A stretch of DNA of 64,000 bases. Origin: Bacteroidetes bacterium GWF2_40_14 (GTDB lineage: Bacteria > Bacteroidota > Bacteroidia > Bacteroidales > UBA932). Positions 48,155 to 58,395 of this stretch are shown piece after piece. Positions within the stretch are counted from its first letter, which is position 1. Each line of letters begins with the position of its first letter. The stretch covers positions 1 through 64,000 of the forward strand of contig MEOK01000032.1 of NCBI GenBank assembly GCA_001769195.1, given 5' to 3'. The translations under genes and the position numbers were made by a program. A model generated the notes under the pieces. That model was given only the letters and a program-made list of their open reading frames with translations, was not told the DNA's origin and searched no databases.

Positions 48155-49141
48155 TTATTCGTTTGTGTCTGTTTCGTCCGATATTTCACCTACAATCTCT
48201 TCAAGGATATCGTCAAGGGTTACTATTCCGTCTGTTCCTCCATACTCATCGGCCACAAGGGCAAGATGCATCTTTTTCTGACGGAACTCCTCCAGAAGGT
48301 CGTTGATTTTTTTGCTGCCCGGTACAAAGTATGCCTCACGGATATGTTTGTGCCAGTTAAAGTCTGTAGCTTTTCCCCTCAGATAACCAACCAGATCCTT
48401 GATATACAAGAATCCTATTACGTTGTCGGGACTCCCGTCATATACAGGAAGACGTGAAAATCCACTTTCAATTGCTTTTTCTATAACCTCCCGTGAGGTC
48501 ATTTCCATATCGAGAGAGACTATTTCTACCCTCGGCTTCATTATCTGAGAAACACTGGTAGTGTTGAGACCGACAATTTTTTTAAGAAGTTTCTTCTCTT
48601 CCACCTCTTCCGAATCGGTAATATCAATAACTTCTGTATACTCCTCCATTGATTGTGCGTCTCTCTCCTCCCTGGTTTCGCCAAAAACTTCAATAAATGC
48701 AGAAAGTATCCTGTTGAATGGTCTCGCAAGGAAAAGCAGAAAAGAAAAAGACCTGCCGGACATCTGTGCGAATCTTATGTATCGGTCATTTTCTGAAAGG
48801 TATCTGGAAAAAACATTTCCTGTATATCTTAGCATGACAGATGTAGAAAACAGTATTGCAATTGCCCAAAGCAACAAGTAATCCGATGGTGAAAAAATTA
48901 TGATGTAAAGTTCAGAGATAAGTGATATGAGTGCTATCTGAAGTATTGTTTCAAATAAAAGTATTGTTCCGGCAATAGCATCAGGGTCGGAAAGATGTTT
49001 TACCGTTGTTTTTGATTTTTTGTCCTGACTGGAAAAAAAGGAGTATTCACTGCCCTTCAAAAGGGCATAAGAGAAGAGGATGAGGATAAGAGATATCCCC
49101 ACGGAGACGTAATCATCTAGTAAACTACTGGGAGGTTCCAA
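48155..49141 (-). CDS. gldE: GldE-like membrane protein with CBS pair
   Basis: N-terminal membrane segments; IMKPRVEIVSLDMEMTSREVIEKAIESGFSRLPVYDGSPDNVIGFLYIKDL; LALVADEYGGTDGIVTLDDILEEIVGEI; followed by PPTase. Confidence 0.8.
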   Translation of the reverse strand: MEPPSSLLDDYVSVGISLILILFSYALLKGSEYSFFSSQDKKSKTTVKHLSDPDAIAGTILLFETILQIALISLISELYIIIFSPSDYLLLWAIAILFSTSVMLRYTGNVFSRYLSENDRYIRFAQMSGRSFSFLLFLARPFNRILSAFIEVFGETREERDAQSMEEYTEVIDITDSEEVEEKKLLKKIVGLNTTSVSQIMKPRVEIVSLDMEMTSREVIEKAIESGFSRLPVYDGSPDNVIGFLYIKDLVGYLRGKATDFNWHKHIREAYFVPGSKKINDLLEEFRQKKMHLALVADEYGGTDGIVTLDDILEEIVGEISDETDTNE

Positions 49142-49177
49142 TTCTCTAAGCTAAAATGTTTTCAGTCGCAAATATAA

Positions 49178-50065
49178 TCAAAATAATCTTGTAGCATATT
49201 TTTCTTGCATGAAAACAGGATAATAAGACTCTTTTGCTGTTCTGAGCCCTTCGTTGCCCGTATCATCCTCTCTGTTTATGTATGTGCACCCTTCTGTCTC
49301 TCTTTCTGCAAACTCTCTGTTAATCATAGGATATGAGCCTCTTACATCTGCAAAAGCCTTTTCTATGTGCACTATGAAGGTGTCCGAATTAATCCTTTCC
49401 CCTACTGTGTATGCAACGATTCTCCCCTTAACCCTAAGTATGCCACCCTTTAGGTTTAAGTAGCGATAATGTGCAAGACACTTGGCAACTGCACATGCCT
49501 CCCAACCAAGAGAATTGTTTTTATTGCAGTCCAAATCTTTGCACCATTCAGCGTTAAAGGCAATGATTTCCGGTATTTTATCCTCTGTAAGTTCTTCGTA
49601 GGTCCAATCGTTTAACTCCTTGAATTTATTTATGTGGTTACGCTTGGGTTGAAGCTTCTTTCCGGAAAGAGTCACAAGCTTCTCCCTTTCATAGATATAG
49701 TCAAAGCTGTCCCTTACGGGAACAAATTCAAATTTGCCAGGCAGGAGTTCCGAAATCTCATTAATTGCAGCAGGTGTCACCCCAATCATAACAAACTTAA
49801 CCTTTCTCTCCTCTGAGTCCCTTATGAGCCATTCTATAGCCTCTCTTTTGTCGCCTTTCCCGGCAGGATAGAGATAGCGGGTATTATCTCCCTCTCCCGA
49901 TATTAGAAACAGGAAGTCCTTATATCTTGCAATCCTTGATTTGTATATACTGTCCCAGATGAAAAGATTTGTGAAGCAATACTCAGCTCCTCTATAGTCA
50001 GAAAATTTTAACAACTCGTCTATCCATGCTTTGTCGGATAACTCAATCTGTTTGAATTCAATCAT
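49178..50065 (-). CDS. DUF2156 (phosphatidylglycerol lysyltransferase-like) protein
   Basis: DYRGAEYCFTNLFIWDSIYKSRIARYKDFLFL; RNHINKFKELNDWTYEEL; EFAERETEGCTYINREDDTGNEGLRTAKESYYPV. Confidence 0.9.
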   Translation of the reverse strand: MIEFKQIELSDKAWIDELLKFSDYRGAEYCFTNLFIWDSIYKSRIARYKDFLFLISGEGDNTRYLYPAGKGDKREAIEWLIRDSEERKVKFVMIGVTPAAINEISELLPGKFEFVPVRDSFDYIYEREKLVTLSGKKLQPKRNHINKFKELNDWTYEELTEDKIPEIIAFNAEWCKDLDCNKNNSLGWEACAVAKCLAHYRYLNLKGGILRVKGRIVAYTVGERINSDTFIVHIEKAFADVRGSYPMINREFAERETEGCTYINREDDTGNEGLRTAKESYYPVFMQEKYATRLF

Positions 50066-50074
50066 AAAATATTT

Positions 50075-51385
50075 TTAATGGGCAAGCCACCTGTTGAGAG
50101 TTTCAACGGCTCTCTTTTTCAGATCTTCCGGCATTGTACTTATGCGTGATCTGTGGCTTCCTTTCGGTTCAACAAGAACAACAACATTATCGTTTTTTGG
50201 TTCATTCACCTTTACAGAGCTCCATGGGTCAAACTCACCATATATGAATAACATTTTTTCATCTGTTGTGGCAACGAATTTTTTTAGTTTTTTGTAAAGT
50301 GCCTTGTCAAACTTGAATTCTGCTCCACGAGGAATGAAAAGCTTACCCATGTAACCTTTGGAGTTTTTTATCTTAAGCAATCCCTTAAACGGCTTGGTGT
50401 CATATCCGTAATAGCCTAACTCTCTGTTTGCCTGAACAAAAAATGCAGCAGTGGGACTGTTGTTTATAAAGTAATCCGGCGAGCTTGTCTTCATCCAATA
50501 CTTGAAGATCTCAGCTGTAACCGCACCCTCTCCGGGAACTTCCGCAATAGGACTCCCCCACTGCCAGAACGAAAAAGGTAGCTCAAGTATAGAGTAGTCA
50601 TAGATCTCCTCCAGGGGAAGGTTGAATTTATACCCTTTGACATTACACAGAGAATCGAATTTTGGCTGAAGCTCACCTCTTCGTTTTAGAACTTCCTTCT
50701 GGAAATTTGTAAGGATTTCTCTCTCCTGCTGCGTACCTGCAAAATTTCTCAGGAACGGTTCATGCCTGCCATCTTCTCTCCCTTTGCAAAGCGGAGCCAC
50801 ATATGGAACCGAAACATCCACATCATCGGGAAAGAAAGCCCTGTATATGAGTGCTGTTTGTCCTCCTTTACTTATGCCGGTTGCTATCCATTTGCCTTTG
50901 TATAATTGTTTGAATATAGTTGTTACATTGTGGAGGTCGAATGCCGAATTTTCTGCCGTAAGATACTTCCAGTTCAGAGGTTTTGGCGTAGACTCCAGAA
51001 AGTACCTGTGTTCGACAAAAATAATATTTGCATTCAGAAGCCTCGAAATTTCATCGCGGTATCTGGGCGATGCAGCATAAGCAGCTCCGTAGCCCTCTGT
51101 TACAATTACAGTGGGACGATCCTCGCCAGCATTCATAACAAAAATTCTCTGCTTGAAGCTTCCGGCAGAGGGATTTTTCTGATCAAGAGGCTGCTCAATA
51201 AACAGCACGTATTTATCTTTGAACTGGGTACTTTCCAGTCTTTGTACGCTGCTCACATTTTTAAGAGCGGCAATTTTTAAAAGAAGAGAGTCTGTAACGG
51301 CAGCCCATAGAGAAGACGTTCCTATCGAAAACGCTGTAAACAGGAGTAATACCCGTAGTAATTTAAATGTCTGTTTCATATACAC
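50075..51385 (-). CDS. Exported serine peptidase, S28/S37 (PS-10)-like
   Basis: Signal peptide; [31 protein letters not shown]; nucleophile region [25 protein letters not shown]; start may be 51379. Confidence 0.82.
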   Translation of the reverse strand: MYMKQTFKLLRVLLLFTAFSIGTSSLWAAVTDSLLLKIAALKNVSSVQRLESTQFKDKYVLFIEQPLDQKNPSAGSFKQRIFVMNAGEDRPTVIVTEGYGAAYAASPRYRDEISRLLNANIIFVEHRYFLESTPKPLNWKYLTAENSAFDLHNVTTIFKQLYKGKWIATGISKGGQTALIYRAFFPDDVDVSVPYVAPLCKGREDGRHEPFLRNFAGTQQEREILTNFQKEVLKRRGELQPKFDSLCNVKGYKFNLPLEEIYDYSILELPFSFWQWGSPIAEVPGEGAVTAEIFKYWMKTSSPDYFINNSPTAAFFVQANRELGYYGYDTKPFKGLLKIKNSKGYMGKLFIPRGAEFKFDKALYKKLKKFVATTDEKMLFIYGEFDPWSSVKVNEPKNDNVVVLVEPKGSHRSRISTMPEDLKKRAVETLNRWLAH

Positions 51386-51430
51386 AAAAGTAAAGAAAAA
51401 ACCTTACTTTTGCCTAAAATTAAATGGGAA

Positions 51431-52720
51431 ATGAGCAACTTCGTTAAAGAACTCACATGGAGAGGCATGATCCACAATATCATGCCGGGGACAGAGGAGC
51501 AGTTACAAAAAGAACATACAGCAGCATATGTAGGTATCGACCCTACAGCAGATTCGCTTCATATAGGTCACCTTGTAAGTATAATGATGCTTAAGCATTT
51601 TCAGGCATGCGGACACAAACCTGTTGCGTTAGTTGGCGGGGCCACAGGAATGATTGGCGACCCATCTATGAAGTCATCGGAGAGAAACCTGCTTGACGAA
51701 GAGACTCTCAGACATAATCAGAATTCTATAAAAGCCCAACTCTCCCGTTTTCTGGATTTTGATTCAGACGCTCCCAATGCTGCTATTCTTGTTAACAACT
51801 ACGACTGGATGAAGGATTATTCCTTCCTCAACTTCATACGAGACATTGGCAAGCATATCACTGTCAACTACATGATGAGTAAAGAGTCGGTAAAGAAGAG
51901 AATAACCGGCGACGAGAGAGAGGGAATGTCATTCACGGAGTTCACATATCAGCTTGTTCAGGGGTATGATTACCTTTTCCTCTATCAGAACCATAACTGC
52001 AAGCTGCAGATGGGTGGAAGTGACCAGTGGGGAAACATAACAACAGGCACAGAGCTTATTCGCAGGAAGACAGGAGGAGAAGCTTTTGCCCTCACCTGCC
52101 CGCTGATAACAAAGGCAGACGGCGGAAAATTCGGCAAGACTGAGAAGGGAAACATATGGCTGGATGCCAGATATACAACTCCTTATACATTTTACCAGTT
52201 CTGGTTGAATGTAAGTGACGACGATGCCAAAAAGTACCTGAAAATTTTCACAATGCTTGGCAAGGAGGTGATTGATGCCGCAATTGCAAGGCACGAGGAG
52301 GCTCCGCATCTGAGGGACCTTCAGAAGCTTCTTGCCAGGGAGGTAACAGTAATGGTGCATGGTGAGGTTGAATATCTGAATGCCGTTGAGGCCTCTCAGA
52401 TTTTGTTTGGTCAGTCAACATCGGACAAACTTAAAACCATAGATGAGCAGACATTTCTCTCTGTTTTTGACGGAGTTCCTCAGTCTGAGATTTCAAAAGC
52501 AGACCTTCCTGTGAATATTATAGAACTGCTGGCAGTCAAAAGCGATATCTTCCCGTCAAAAGGCGAGTGCCGTAAAATGATTCAGGCAGGTGGTGTAAGT
52601 ATAAACAAAGACAAGTGCGAATCGGTGGATTCCATGGTAAGTGATAAGGACCTTCTTAACGGTAAATACATTCTTGTGCAGAAGGGCAAGAAAAATTACT
52701 TTATAATTAAAACAATTTGA
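51431..52720 (+). CDS. tyrS: Tyrosyl-tRNA synthetase
   Basis: [60 protein letters not shown]. Confidence 0.97.
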   Translation: MSNFVKELTWRGMIHNIMPGTEEQLQKEHTAAYVGIDPTADSLHIGHLVSIMMLKHFQACGHKPVALVGGATGMIGDPSMKSSERNLLDEETLRHNQNSIKAQLSRFLDFDSDAPNAAILVNNYDWMKDYSFLNFIRDIGKHITVNYMMSKESVKKRITGDEREGMSFTEFTYQLVQGYDYLFLYQNHNCKLQMGGSDQWGNITTGTELIRRKTGGEAFALTCPLITKADGGKFGKTEKGNIWLDARYTTPYTFYQFWLNVSDDDAKKYLKIFTMLGKEVIDAAIARHEEAPHLRDLQKLLAREVTVMVHGEVEYLNAVEASQILFGQSTSDKLKTIDEQTFLSVFDGVPQSEISKADLPVNIIELLAVKSDIFPSKGECRKMIQAGGVSINKDKCESVDSMVSDKDLLNGKYILVQKGKKNYFIIKTI

Positions 52721-52722
52721 AA

Positions 52723-53067
52723 ATGGAAGGAGAAAGCACAAGACAACAGAAGGTTGGAAAACAACTTCAAAAGGATCTGGCGGAGATTATCCGAGAACGC
52801 GGAATGTCGGCTTTTGGCGGTGCACTCGTATCCGTTACATCTGTAAGAGTGAGTCCGGATCTGGCCGTGGCAAAGGTGCACCTGAGCATCTTTCCGTCGG
52901 CAAAGGCGCAGGAGGTTTTAAAGCTTGTTGAAGCTGCTTCAAAATCCATAAGAGGCGAGCTGGGCAAAAGAGTTTCAAAGCAATTGAGAATAGTGCCCGA
53001 CATGGTCTATTTCATTGATGACTCCCTCGACTATGTAGCGAGAATTGATGAGCTTCTTAAAAAGTAA
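52723..53067 (+). CDS. rbfA: Ribosome-binding factor A
   Basis: STRQQKVGKQLQKDLAEIIRE; VTSVRVSPDLAVAKVHLSIF; LRIVPDMVYFIDDSLDYVARIDELLKK. ATG 52723. Confidence 0.95.
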   Translation: MEGESTRQQKVGKQLQKDLAEIIRERGMSAFGGALVSVTSVRVSPDLAVAKVHLSIFPSAKAQEVLKLVEAASKSIRGELGKRVSKQLRIVPDMVYFIDDSLDYVARIDELLKK

Positions 53068-53081
53068 AACCATCAAGGCCG

Positions 53082-54293
53082 TTGAAACTACCTTTTTTTA
53101 TAGCCCGACGCTACCTTTTTGCGAAAAAATCGCACAATGTTATTAACATTATATCTTTGATAAGTGCGAGCGGCATTGCTTTGGGCACAATGGCACTTAT
53201 AATAATACTCTCTGTCTACAACGGGTTTGAAGGTCTAATAAAGTCACTTTACAAAACACATGAGTCGGACCTGCTTATTGTTGCCAGAGAGGGTAAAAGC
53301 TTTGTTCCTCACTCAGATAGTTTCGACATCATAAGAAGTTCCCACAATGTGGCAAGTTTCTGTGAAATTATTGAGGAGAACATTTTCATAAACTATTCCG
53401 GGCAAGAGTCAGTTGCCACCATAAAAGGGGTTGATTCAAGTTACCAGGCCGTTACAAAGATCAAAGATTATCTGGTGGATGGCGACTTTTCACTCTACCA
53501 CGGCGAGGTGCCCCAGGCAATTATAGGCAGAGGCGTTGCAAATAATCTGGGGTTAAATATCAATTTTGTAGATGGTTTGTTTCTTTACTTCCCATCACGG
53601 AACAGGCCCATATCATTTGTAAATCCTGCATCTTCGCTAAATCAGGAGAGGGTTTTTCCAGCCGGTGTGTTCTCGGTGGAACAGGGTTTTGATAACAAGT
53701 ACATATACATCCCTATAGAAATTGCAAGAAATCTGACAGAATATGACGACAAGGTTACATCAATAGAGCTTTATGTCAAAGAGGGAACAGACATTAATGC
53801 TCTTAAGGATAAGTTCGGGAAAGTTCTGGGCAACGGATTCATTGTAAAAAACAGATATGAGCAGAATGAAACCCTTTATAAGATGATGGGGTCGGAGAAG
53901 CTCTCTATATACATTATCCTTCTCTTTGTAATAATAATAATATCATGTAATCTTTTTGGCTCCTTATCTATGCTAATCATAGAGAAGAGAGAGGATGTGG
54001 AGAGCCTGAAGAGCATGGGAGCAAATGACAACCTTATAAAACAGATTTTTCTTCTGGAAGGGTGGTTTATCTCAATTCTGGGCATTATTGCCGGTACGGT
54101 GACAGGTATTGCAATCTGCTTTATTCAAATGAAATTCGGCATTGTACCTATGCCGGGCAACTTTGTTATTGATTCTTATCCTGTAGTGCTTAAATTTTCC
54201 GATGTTGCCCTAACTATCTGTGGTGTAGCCATCATAGGCTATCTGGCAGCAAAGTTGCCATTGCTGATTTTAAAAAAAGTGGAAAATTTTTAA
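53082..54293 (+). CDS. FtsX-like ABC permease (LolC/E-like)
   Basis: MKLPFFIARRYLFAKKSHNVINIISLISASGIALGTMALIIILSVYNGFE; apparent TTG start. Confidence 0.92.
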   Translation: MKLPFFIARRYLFAKKSHNVINIISLISASGIALGTMALIIILSVYNGFEGLIKSLYKTHESDLLIVAREGKSFVPHSDSFDIIRSSHNVASFCEIIEENIFINYSGQESVATIKGVDSSYQAVTKIKDYLVDGDFSLYHGEVPQAIIGRGVANNLGLNINFVDGLFLYFPSRNRPISFVNPASSLNQERVFPAGVFSVEQGFDNKYIYIPIEIARNLTEYDDKVTSIELYVKEGTDINALKDKFGKVLGNGFIVKNRYEQNETLYKMMGSEKLSIYIILLFVIIIISCNLFGSLSMLIIEKREDVESLKSMGANDNLIKQIFLLEGWFISILGIIAGTVTGIAICFIQMKFGIVPMPGNFVIDSYPVVLKFSDVALTICGVAIIGYLAAKLPLLILKKVENF

Positions 54294-54358
54294 ATTTTCT
54301 GCAACATTTTTTATACTTCATGCATCTAATAGATGTAGGTTTAGGTTTTAGTACACAA

Positions 54359-54396
54359 AAAAGGGCTGATTTCTGTAGCAGGGAGTCGCCCTTTTC
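54359..54396. terminator. Stem-loop AAAAGGGC...GCCCTTTT, terminator-like
   Basis: 8-bp arms 54359-54366 / 54388-54395 with T-rich 3' side. Confidence 0.5.
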
Positions 54397-54438
54397 ATTT
54401 TCATTATTGCTATATTTGGACAACAAAATATTTGTCTG

Positions 54439-55515
54439 ATGAAAAAACTTACCCCCTTAATCTCTTTTCTGCTCTTATCCCTATCTCTTTGGGCCAACAC
54501 AGCCAATTCAACTCAAAGGCCCAGGATTGTAATTCTTGCAACAGGCGGTACTATTGCCGGCTCTGCAAGCAGCTCAACCCAGGCATCATACAAGCCCGGG
54601 GTAATAAGCGTGGAGCAAATAATTGCAACAGTTCCAGACATAGAAAAAATTGCAATTCTTAAAAGTATTCAGGTGTGCAATATATCCAGCCAGAATATGG
54701 AGCTCTCAATCTGGTTTAAGCTTTATAATACAATAGATTCTCTTTTTTCAAATGACTTGTGTGACGGAGTTGTAATAACTCATGGTACAGACACCATGGA
54801 AGAGACCGCATATTTTCTCAACCTTACAATAAAACATTCCAGGCCGGTGGTTCTGACGGGAGCGATGAGACCTTCTACATCGCTTAGTGCCGACGGACCT
54901 TTCAATCTGTTCAATGCTGTTTCTGTGGCGGCTTCACAAAAAACAATTAACCGCGGGGTGATGGTTGTAATGAACGACTTCATCCTTTCTGCCGACGATG
55001 TTACCAAGACCAATACGGTAAATACAGCCGCCTTTTCATGTCCCAACTATGGGCCATTAGGTTATATACGTGATGGTGAACCCCGATTTTTCCGTGAGAG
55101 CGTCGCCAAACATACAGTAAACAGCGAATTTGACATAAAGGGGATGAATACTCTTCCTCCGGTAGAGATTATCTACAGCTATACATTCTCTTCCATTATT
55201 CCGGTAAGGGCGCTTATTGAGGCAAATGTAAAGGGAATAGTCGTTGCCGGTGTTGGTCATGGCAACTACAGCGCAGCAGTGAAAAATGAGTTGGAAAAGG
55301 GCTCCAGGAAAGGTGTCGCTATAATCCGTTCAACTCGCATTGCCTCCGGAGGTGTAGATTGTGCTGCCGAAGATTATGACCCATCCTGGCCTGTAGCATA
55401 TCTGAAAAACCCTCAGAAAGCCCGGATTCTGCTGATGCTTGCTCTTATCAAAAGCAGCAAATCATCAGAAAGCCTAAATCCAAAGGAGATTCAGAGAATT
55501 TTCACCGAATATTGA
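54439..55515 (+). CDS. Type II asparaginase
   Basis: Signal peptide; VILATGGTIAGSASSSTQASYKPG; VVITHGTDTMEETAYFL; VLTGAMRPSTSLSADGPFNL. Confidence 0.95.
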   Translation: MKKLTPLISFLLLSLSLWANTANSTQRPRIVILATGGTIAGSASSSTQASYKPGVISVEQIIATVPDIEKIAILKSIQVCNISSQNMELSIWFKLYNTIDSLFSNDLCDGVVITHGTDTMEETAYFLNLTIKHSRPVVLTGAMRPSTSLSADGPFNLFNAVSVAASQKTINRGVMVVMNDFILSADDVTKTNTVNTAAFSCPNYGPLGYIRDGEPRFFRESVAKHTVNSEFDIKGMNTLPPVEIIYSYTFSSIIPVRALIEANVKGIVVAGVGHGNYSAAVKNELEKGSRKGVAIIRSTRIASGGVDCAAEDYDPSWPVAYLKNPQKARILLMLALIKSSKSSESLNPKEIQRIFTEY

Positions 55516-55529
55516 CCCAATCTTTATTC

Positions 55530-57011
55530 CTATTTGATAAGATTGTCATAATCTGTTTCGAGTGGCTTCTTGTTGATAAAATCGTACAAAGTAAGGTTTC
55601 GCAGGTTGTAGAAGAAGTTCCAGTAATTCTGCAATGACTGAACGTATGCCCTCTTGTTCTGGTCCTTCTTTGCATCGGCATTGTTCAACTCCAGTACTGA
55701 AATTTTCCCGATAAGAAATCTCTGCTTTGTCACTTCAAACATTTTCTGAGCAACGGTATCGGATTTTGCTGCAATTTTCACCTGTGATGCCTGCAGATTG
55801 AACTGTTCAACATCAAGTGAGAGGTTTTGCTGAAAATCTACTATGGCCTGTTGTGACTGAACCTGTGCAAGTTCCAGACTCGACTTTGCCATTTTGTATT
55901 TGCCTCTGCCCAGGCCCCAATCCAAAATTGGAAAAGAAAAACCTATCCTTATTCTCTGTTGTTGATTCGGATCGGAATATGCAAGTCTGAAATTGGGGTC
56001 CTGGTCGCGTAATCCAAAGGATGCAACAAGGTTTGCATTAAGCCCTCTTTCTGCTTTTGCCTGCGCCACATTACTCTGGGCTGCGAGCAATTTAAGTTGC
56101 TGGTTGAGTATCTCGGGGTTATTTGCCATTGCAAGATCGAAAACCTCTCGTGTACTCACCTGCAAAGAAGGAATTTCCGTAGGGAGTATTAGTTCAAGCC
56201 TTACATTTTCATTATAGCCCAGAAACGACCTCATTCTTATCTCTTTGTCCCTCAAATTTATCTCTGCTTCCTTTCTTGATGTCTCCGAATTTAACCACGA
56301 AAGCTGCATCTGCAATAATTCATCTTCTGCAATTGTACCAAGTTCGTACCGTCCCTTGGATATCCTCCAGAGTGTATCAGCATTTGAATAGTTCATATCT
56401 GCAATCTGCTTGTTGATCTGCGCAAGTGAAAGCGAGAAAAAATTCATAACTGCCTGCTGATGTACAGATTCAATACTTGCAAGAAAGGTTTTTCTTGCTG
56501 CCTCATACTTTATAGGTTCTATCTTCTTCTGCCACTTTAGTGCATTGTACCGGAACAGTGGTTGTGTCAACCCTATACTTATAGGAGAAGAGATGTATTT
56601 ATGTGAATCATTCTCAAAATCGTTGAAGAGTGTCAGATCGGAGGTAAGTGATATTGATCCTCCGGTGAATCCGATATTCTGCGACAAAACCAGTGATGCA
56701 TTGTTGTTTATTGTATTAGTCGCTTTATAATCCCACCTTTCAAACTGGGAATTCCAAACTTTATCATAGGCGGTGCTGTAGTCGGGAGTAGTTCCGTTAA
56801 GGGTAAGCGATGGTCTGTACTGTGCAACAAATGTCCTGTAGTTCCAGTAACTTGCCCTATATGTGTGTTTAGCCATAAGGGCATTGGGTGATTGTTCCTC
56901 TGCAAGCTTAATAACCTCCTGAAATGTGAGCTTTATAACCTCCTGAGCATTGACTTTCTTTGTCGAAAAAGTAAGCAATGCAATTATCGTAAATAAAAAT
57001 ATTCTCTTCAT
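55530..57011 (-). CDS. TolC family outer membrane efflux protein
   Basis: Signal peptide; long helices; AAQSNVAQAKAERGLNANLVASFGL; FSFPILDWG. Confidence 0.9.
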   Translation of the reverse strand: MKRIFLFTIIALLTFSTKKVNAQEVIKLTFQEVIKLAEEQSPNALMAKHTYRASYWNYRTFVAQYRPSLTLNGTTPDYSTAYDKVWNSQFERWDYKATNTINNNASLVLSQNIGFTGGSISLTSDLTLFNDFENDSHKYISSPISIGLTQPLFRYNALKWQKKIEPIKYEAARKTFLASIESVHQQAVMNFFSLSLAQINKQIADMNYSNADTLWRISKGRYELGTIAEDELLQMQLSWLNSETSRKEAEINLRDKEIRMRSFLGYNENVRLELILPTEIPSLQVSTREVFDLAMANNPEILNQQLKLLAAQSNVAQAKAERGLNANLVASFGLRDQDPNFRLAYSDPNQQQRIRIGFSFPILDWGLGRGKYKMAKSSLELAQVQSQQAIVDFQQNLSLDVEQFNLQASQVKIAAKSDTVAQKMFEVTKQRFLIGKISVLELNNADAKKDQNKRAYVQSLQNYWNFFYNLRNLTLYDFINKKPLETDYDNLIK

Positions 57012-57020
57012 TTTATAAAT

Positions 57021-58394
57021 TTATTCATATCTCAATGATTCTATCGGGTCTCTTTCCGATGCTCTCTTTGCCGGGGAGTAACCAAATATTACCCCTATGC
57101 TTACAGACACCCCAAATGCAATAAAAACAGAAAAAAACGATACTATTGTGGTAATTCCCGCCACCTGTTCAATCAGTTTAGCCATTATAACCCCAATGAA
57201 CACTCCTATAAATCCCCCACTCACACTAATCAGAACAGCTTCTGCAAGAAACTGAACGACTATATCCATCTTCTTGGCTCCCAGAGCCATTCTTGTGCCG
57301 ATTTCCTTAATTCTTTCCATAACCGATGCAAACATTATGTTCATGATACCTATGCCCCCGACAATAAGAGAAATGCTTGCTATAGCTCCAAGAACAATAT
57401 TGAAAATGTCTTTTGTCCGCTGTTGTTGTTTAAGTAGCAACTCCGGTACTGTTATCTCAAAATCCTTCACGCCTGTATGACGCCTTGTCAGCATACGGCT
57501 AAGAACTTCTGTGGTGGTGGCAAGTTGCTCTGTTTCATTTACCTGCACCACAATTCGGTCCAGCTGGTTGTAATTTGTTTCAGTATCACTTGATGCATCA
57601 GAAGTGTTAATGACAATCCTACCCATGCCTCCTCCACCGAAAAATTCTATAGAACTAGCCTCTGAAACAAGCTTTGTATTAAGAAGGGCTCTGTTTTGGT
57701 ATCGCAATAACAAAGTCTGGATTGGTATATAGATGTTGTCATTATAGACGTTTACTCCCTTTTCCTCAAATCCGGTGAGGGTGACATTTGTTTTCTGGAG
57801 CACACCTATTACCTTAAGCCAGATACCGTTGAATTTTATATACTGGTTAAGGGGATCGATTTTCCTAAAGAATTTTGCCCGTATATTTGCTCCAATTATA
57901 CAGACCTGTATGCCATTCTTTTCCTGATAATCGTTAAAGAATACACCTCCTACCAATGGAAGATTGTAGAGGTGAAAATAATCATTTGATACTCCAACAA
58001 GCTTGGCGTTGTATTTTACACCGTTGAGCATTGCAGTAGAAGTAAATGATATTTCCGGGCTTATTCTCTTAACAGATGGTAATGTCTCCTTTATGGCGTC
58101 TACATCAAGAAGGTTAAGTCCCCGGGAGAATTTTTTCTGCTGTTTTTCTCCCTCTTCGCTTGAGGAGGCTTTGTCGGGAATTATTGGGTTAATAATTATG
58201 TTGTTTACCCCTACCATCTTCATCTGTTCCATTATCTCCTGCTTGGCCCCCTTTCCTATGGCAAGCATAGCTATTACTGCAGCAACTCCGAATATTATTC
58301 CAAGAGCCGTCAGAATCGACTTTAGTTTATTGGATACTATCGATTCTAATGCAATTTCTATATCATGAAAGTATCGAAATATAAAGCTAAACAT
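57021..58394 (-). CDS. MacB-like ABC permease without ATPase domain
   Basis: ALESIVSNKLKSILTALGIIFGVAAVIAMLAIGKGAKQEIMEQMKMVGVNNIIINP; GGIGIMNIMFASVMERIKEIGTRMALGAKKMDI. Start 58394 fits HlyD stop; 58460 is the longer alternative. Confidence 0.92.
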   Translation of the reverse strand: MFSFIFRYFHDIEIALESIVSNKLKSILTALGIIFGVAAVIAMLAIGKGAKQEIMEQMKMVGVNNIIINPIIPDKASSSEEGEKQQKKFSRGLNLLDVDAIKETLPSVKRISPEISFTSTAMLNGVKYNAKLVGVSNDYFHLYNLPLVGGVFFNDYQEKNGIQVCIIGANIRAKFFRKIDPLNQYIKFNGIWLKVIGVLQKTNVTLTGFEEKGVNVYNDNIYIPIQTLLLRYQNRALLNTKLVSEASSIEFFGGGGMGRIVINTSDASSDTETNYNQLDRIVVQVNETEQLATTTEVLSRMLTRRHTGVKDFEITVPELLLKQQQRTKDIFNIVLGAIASISLIVGGIGIMNIMFASVMERIKEIGTRMALGAKKMDIVVQFLAEAVLISVSGGFIGVFIGVIMAKLIEQVAGITTIVSFFSVFIAFGVSVSIGVIFGYSPAKRASERDPIESLRYE

Positions 58395-58395
58395 T

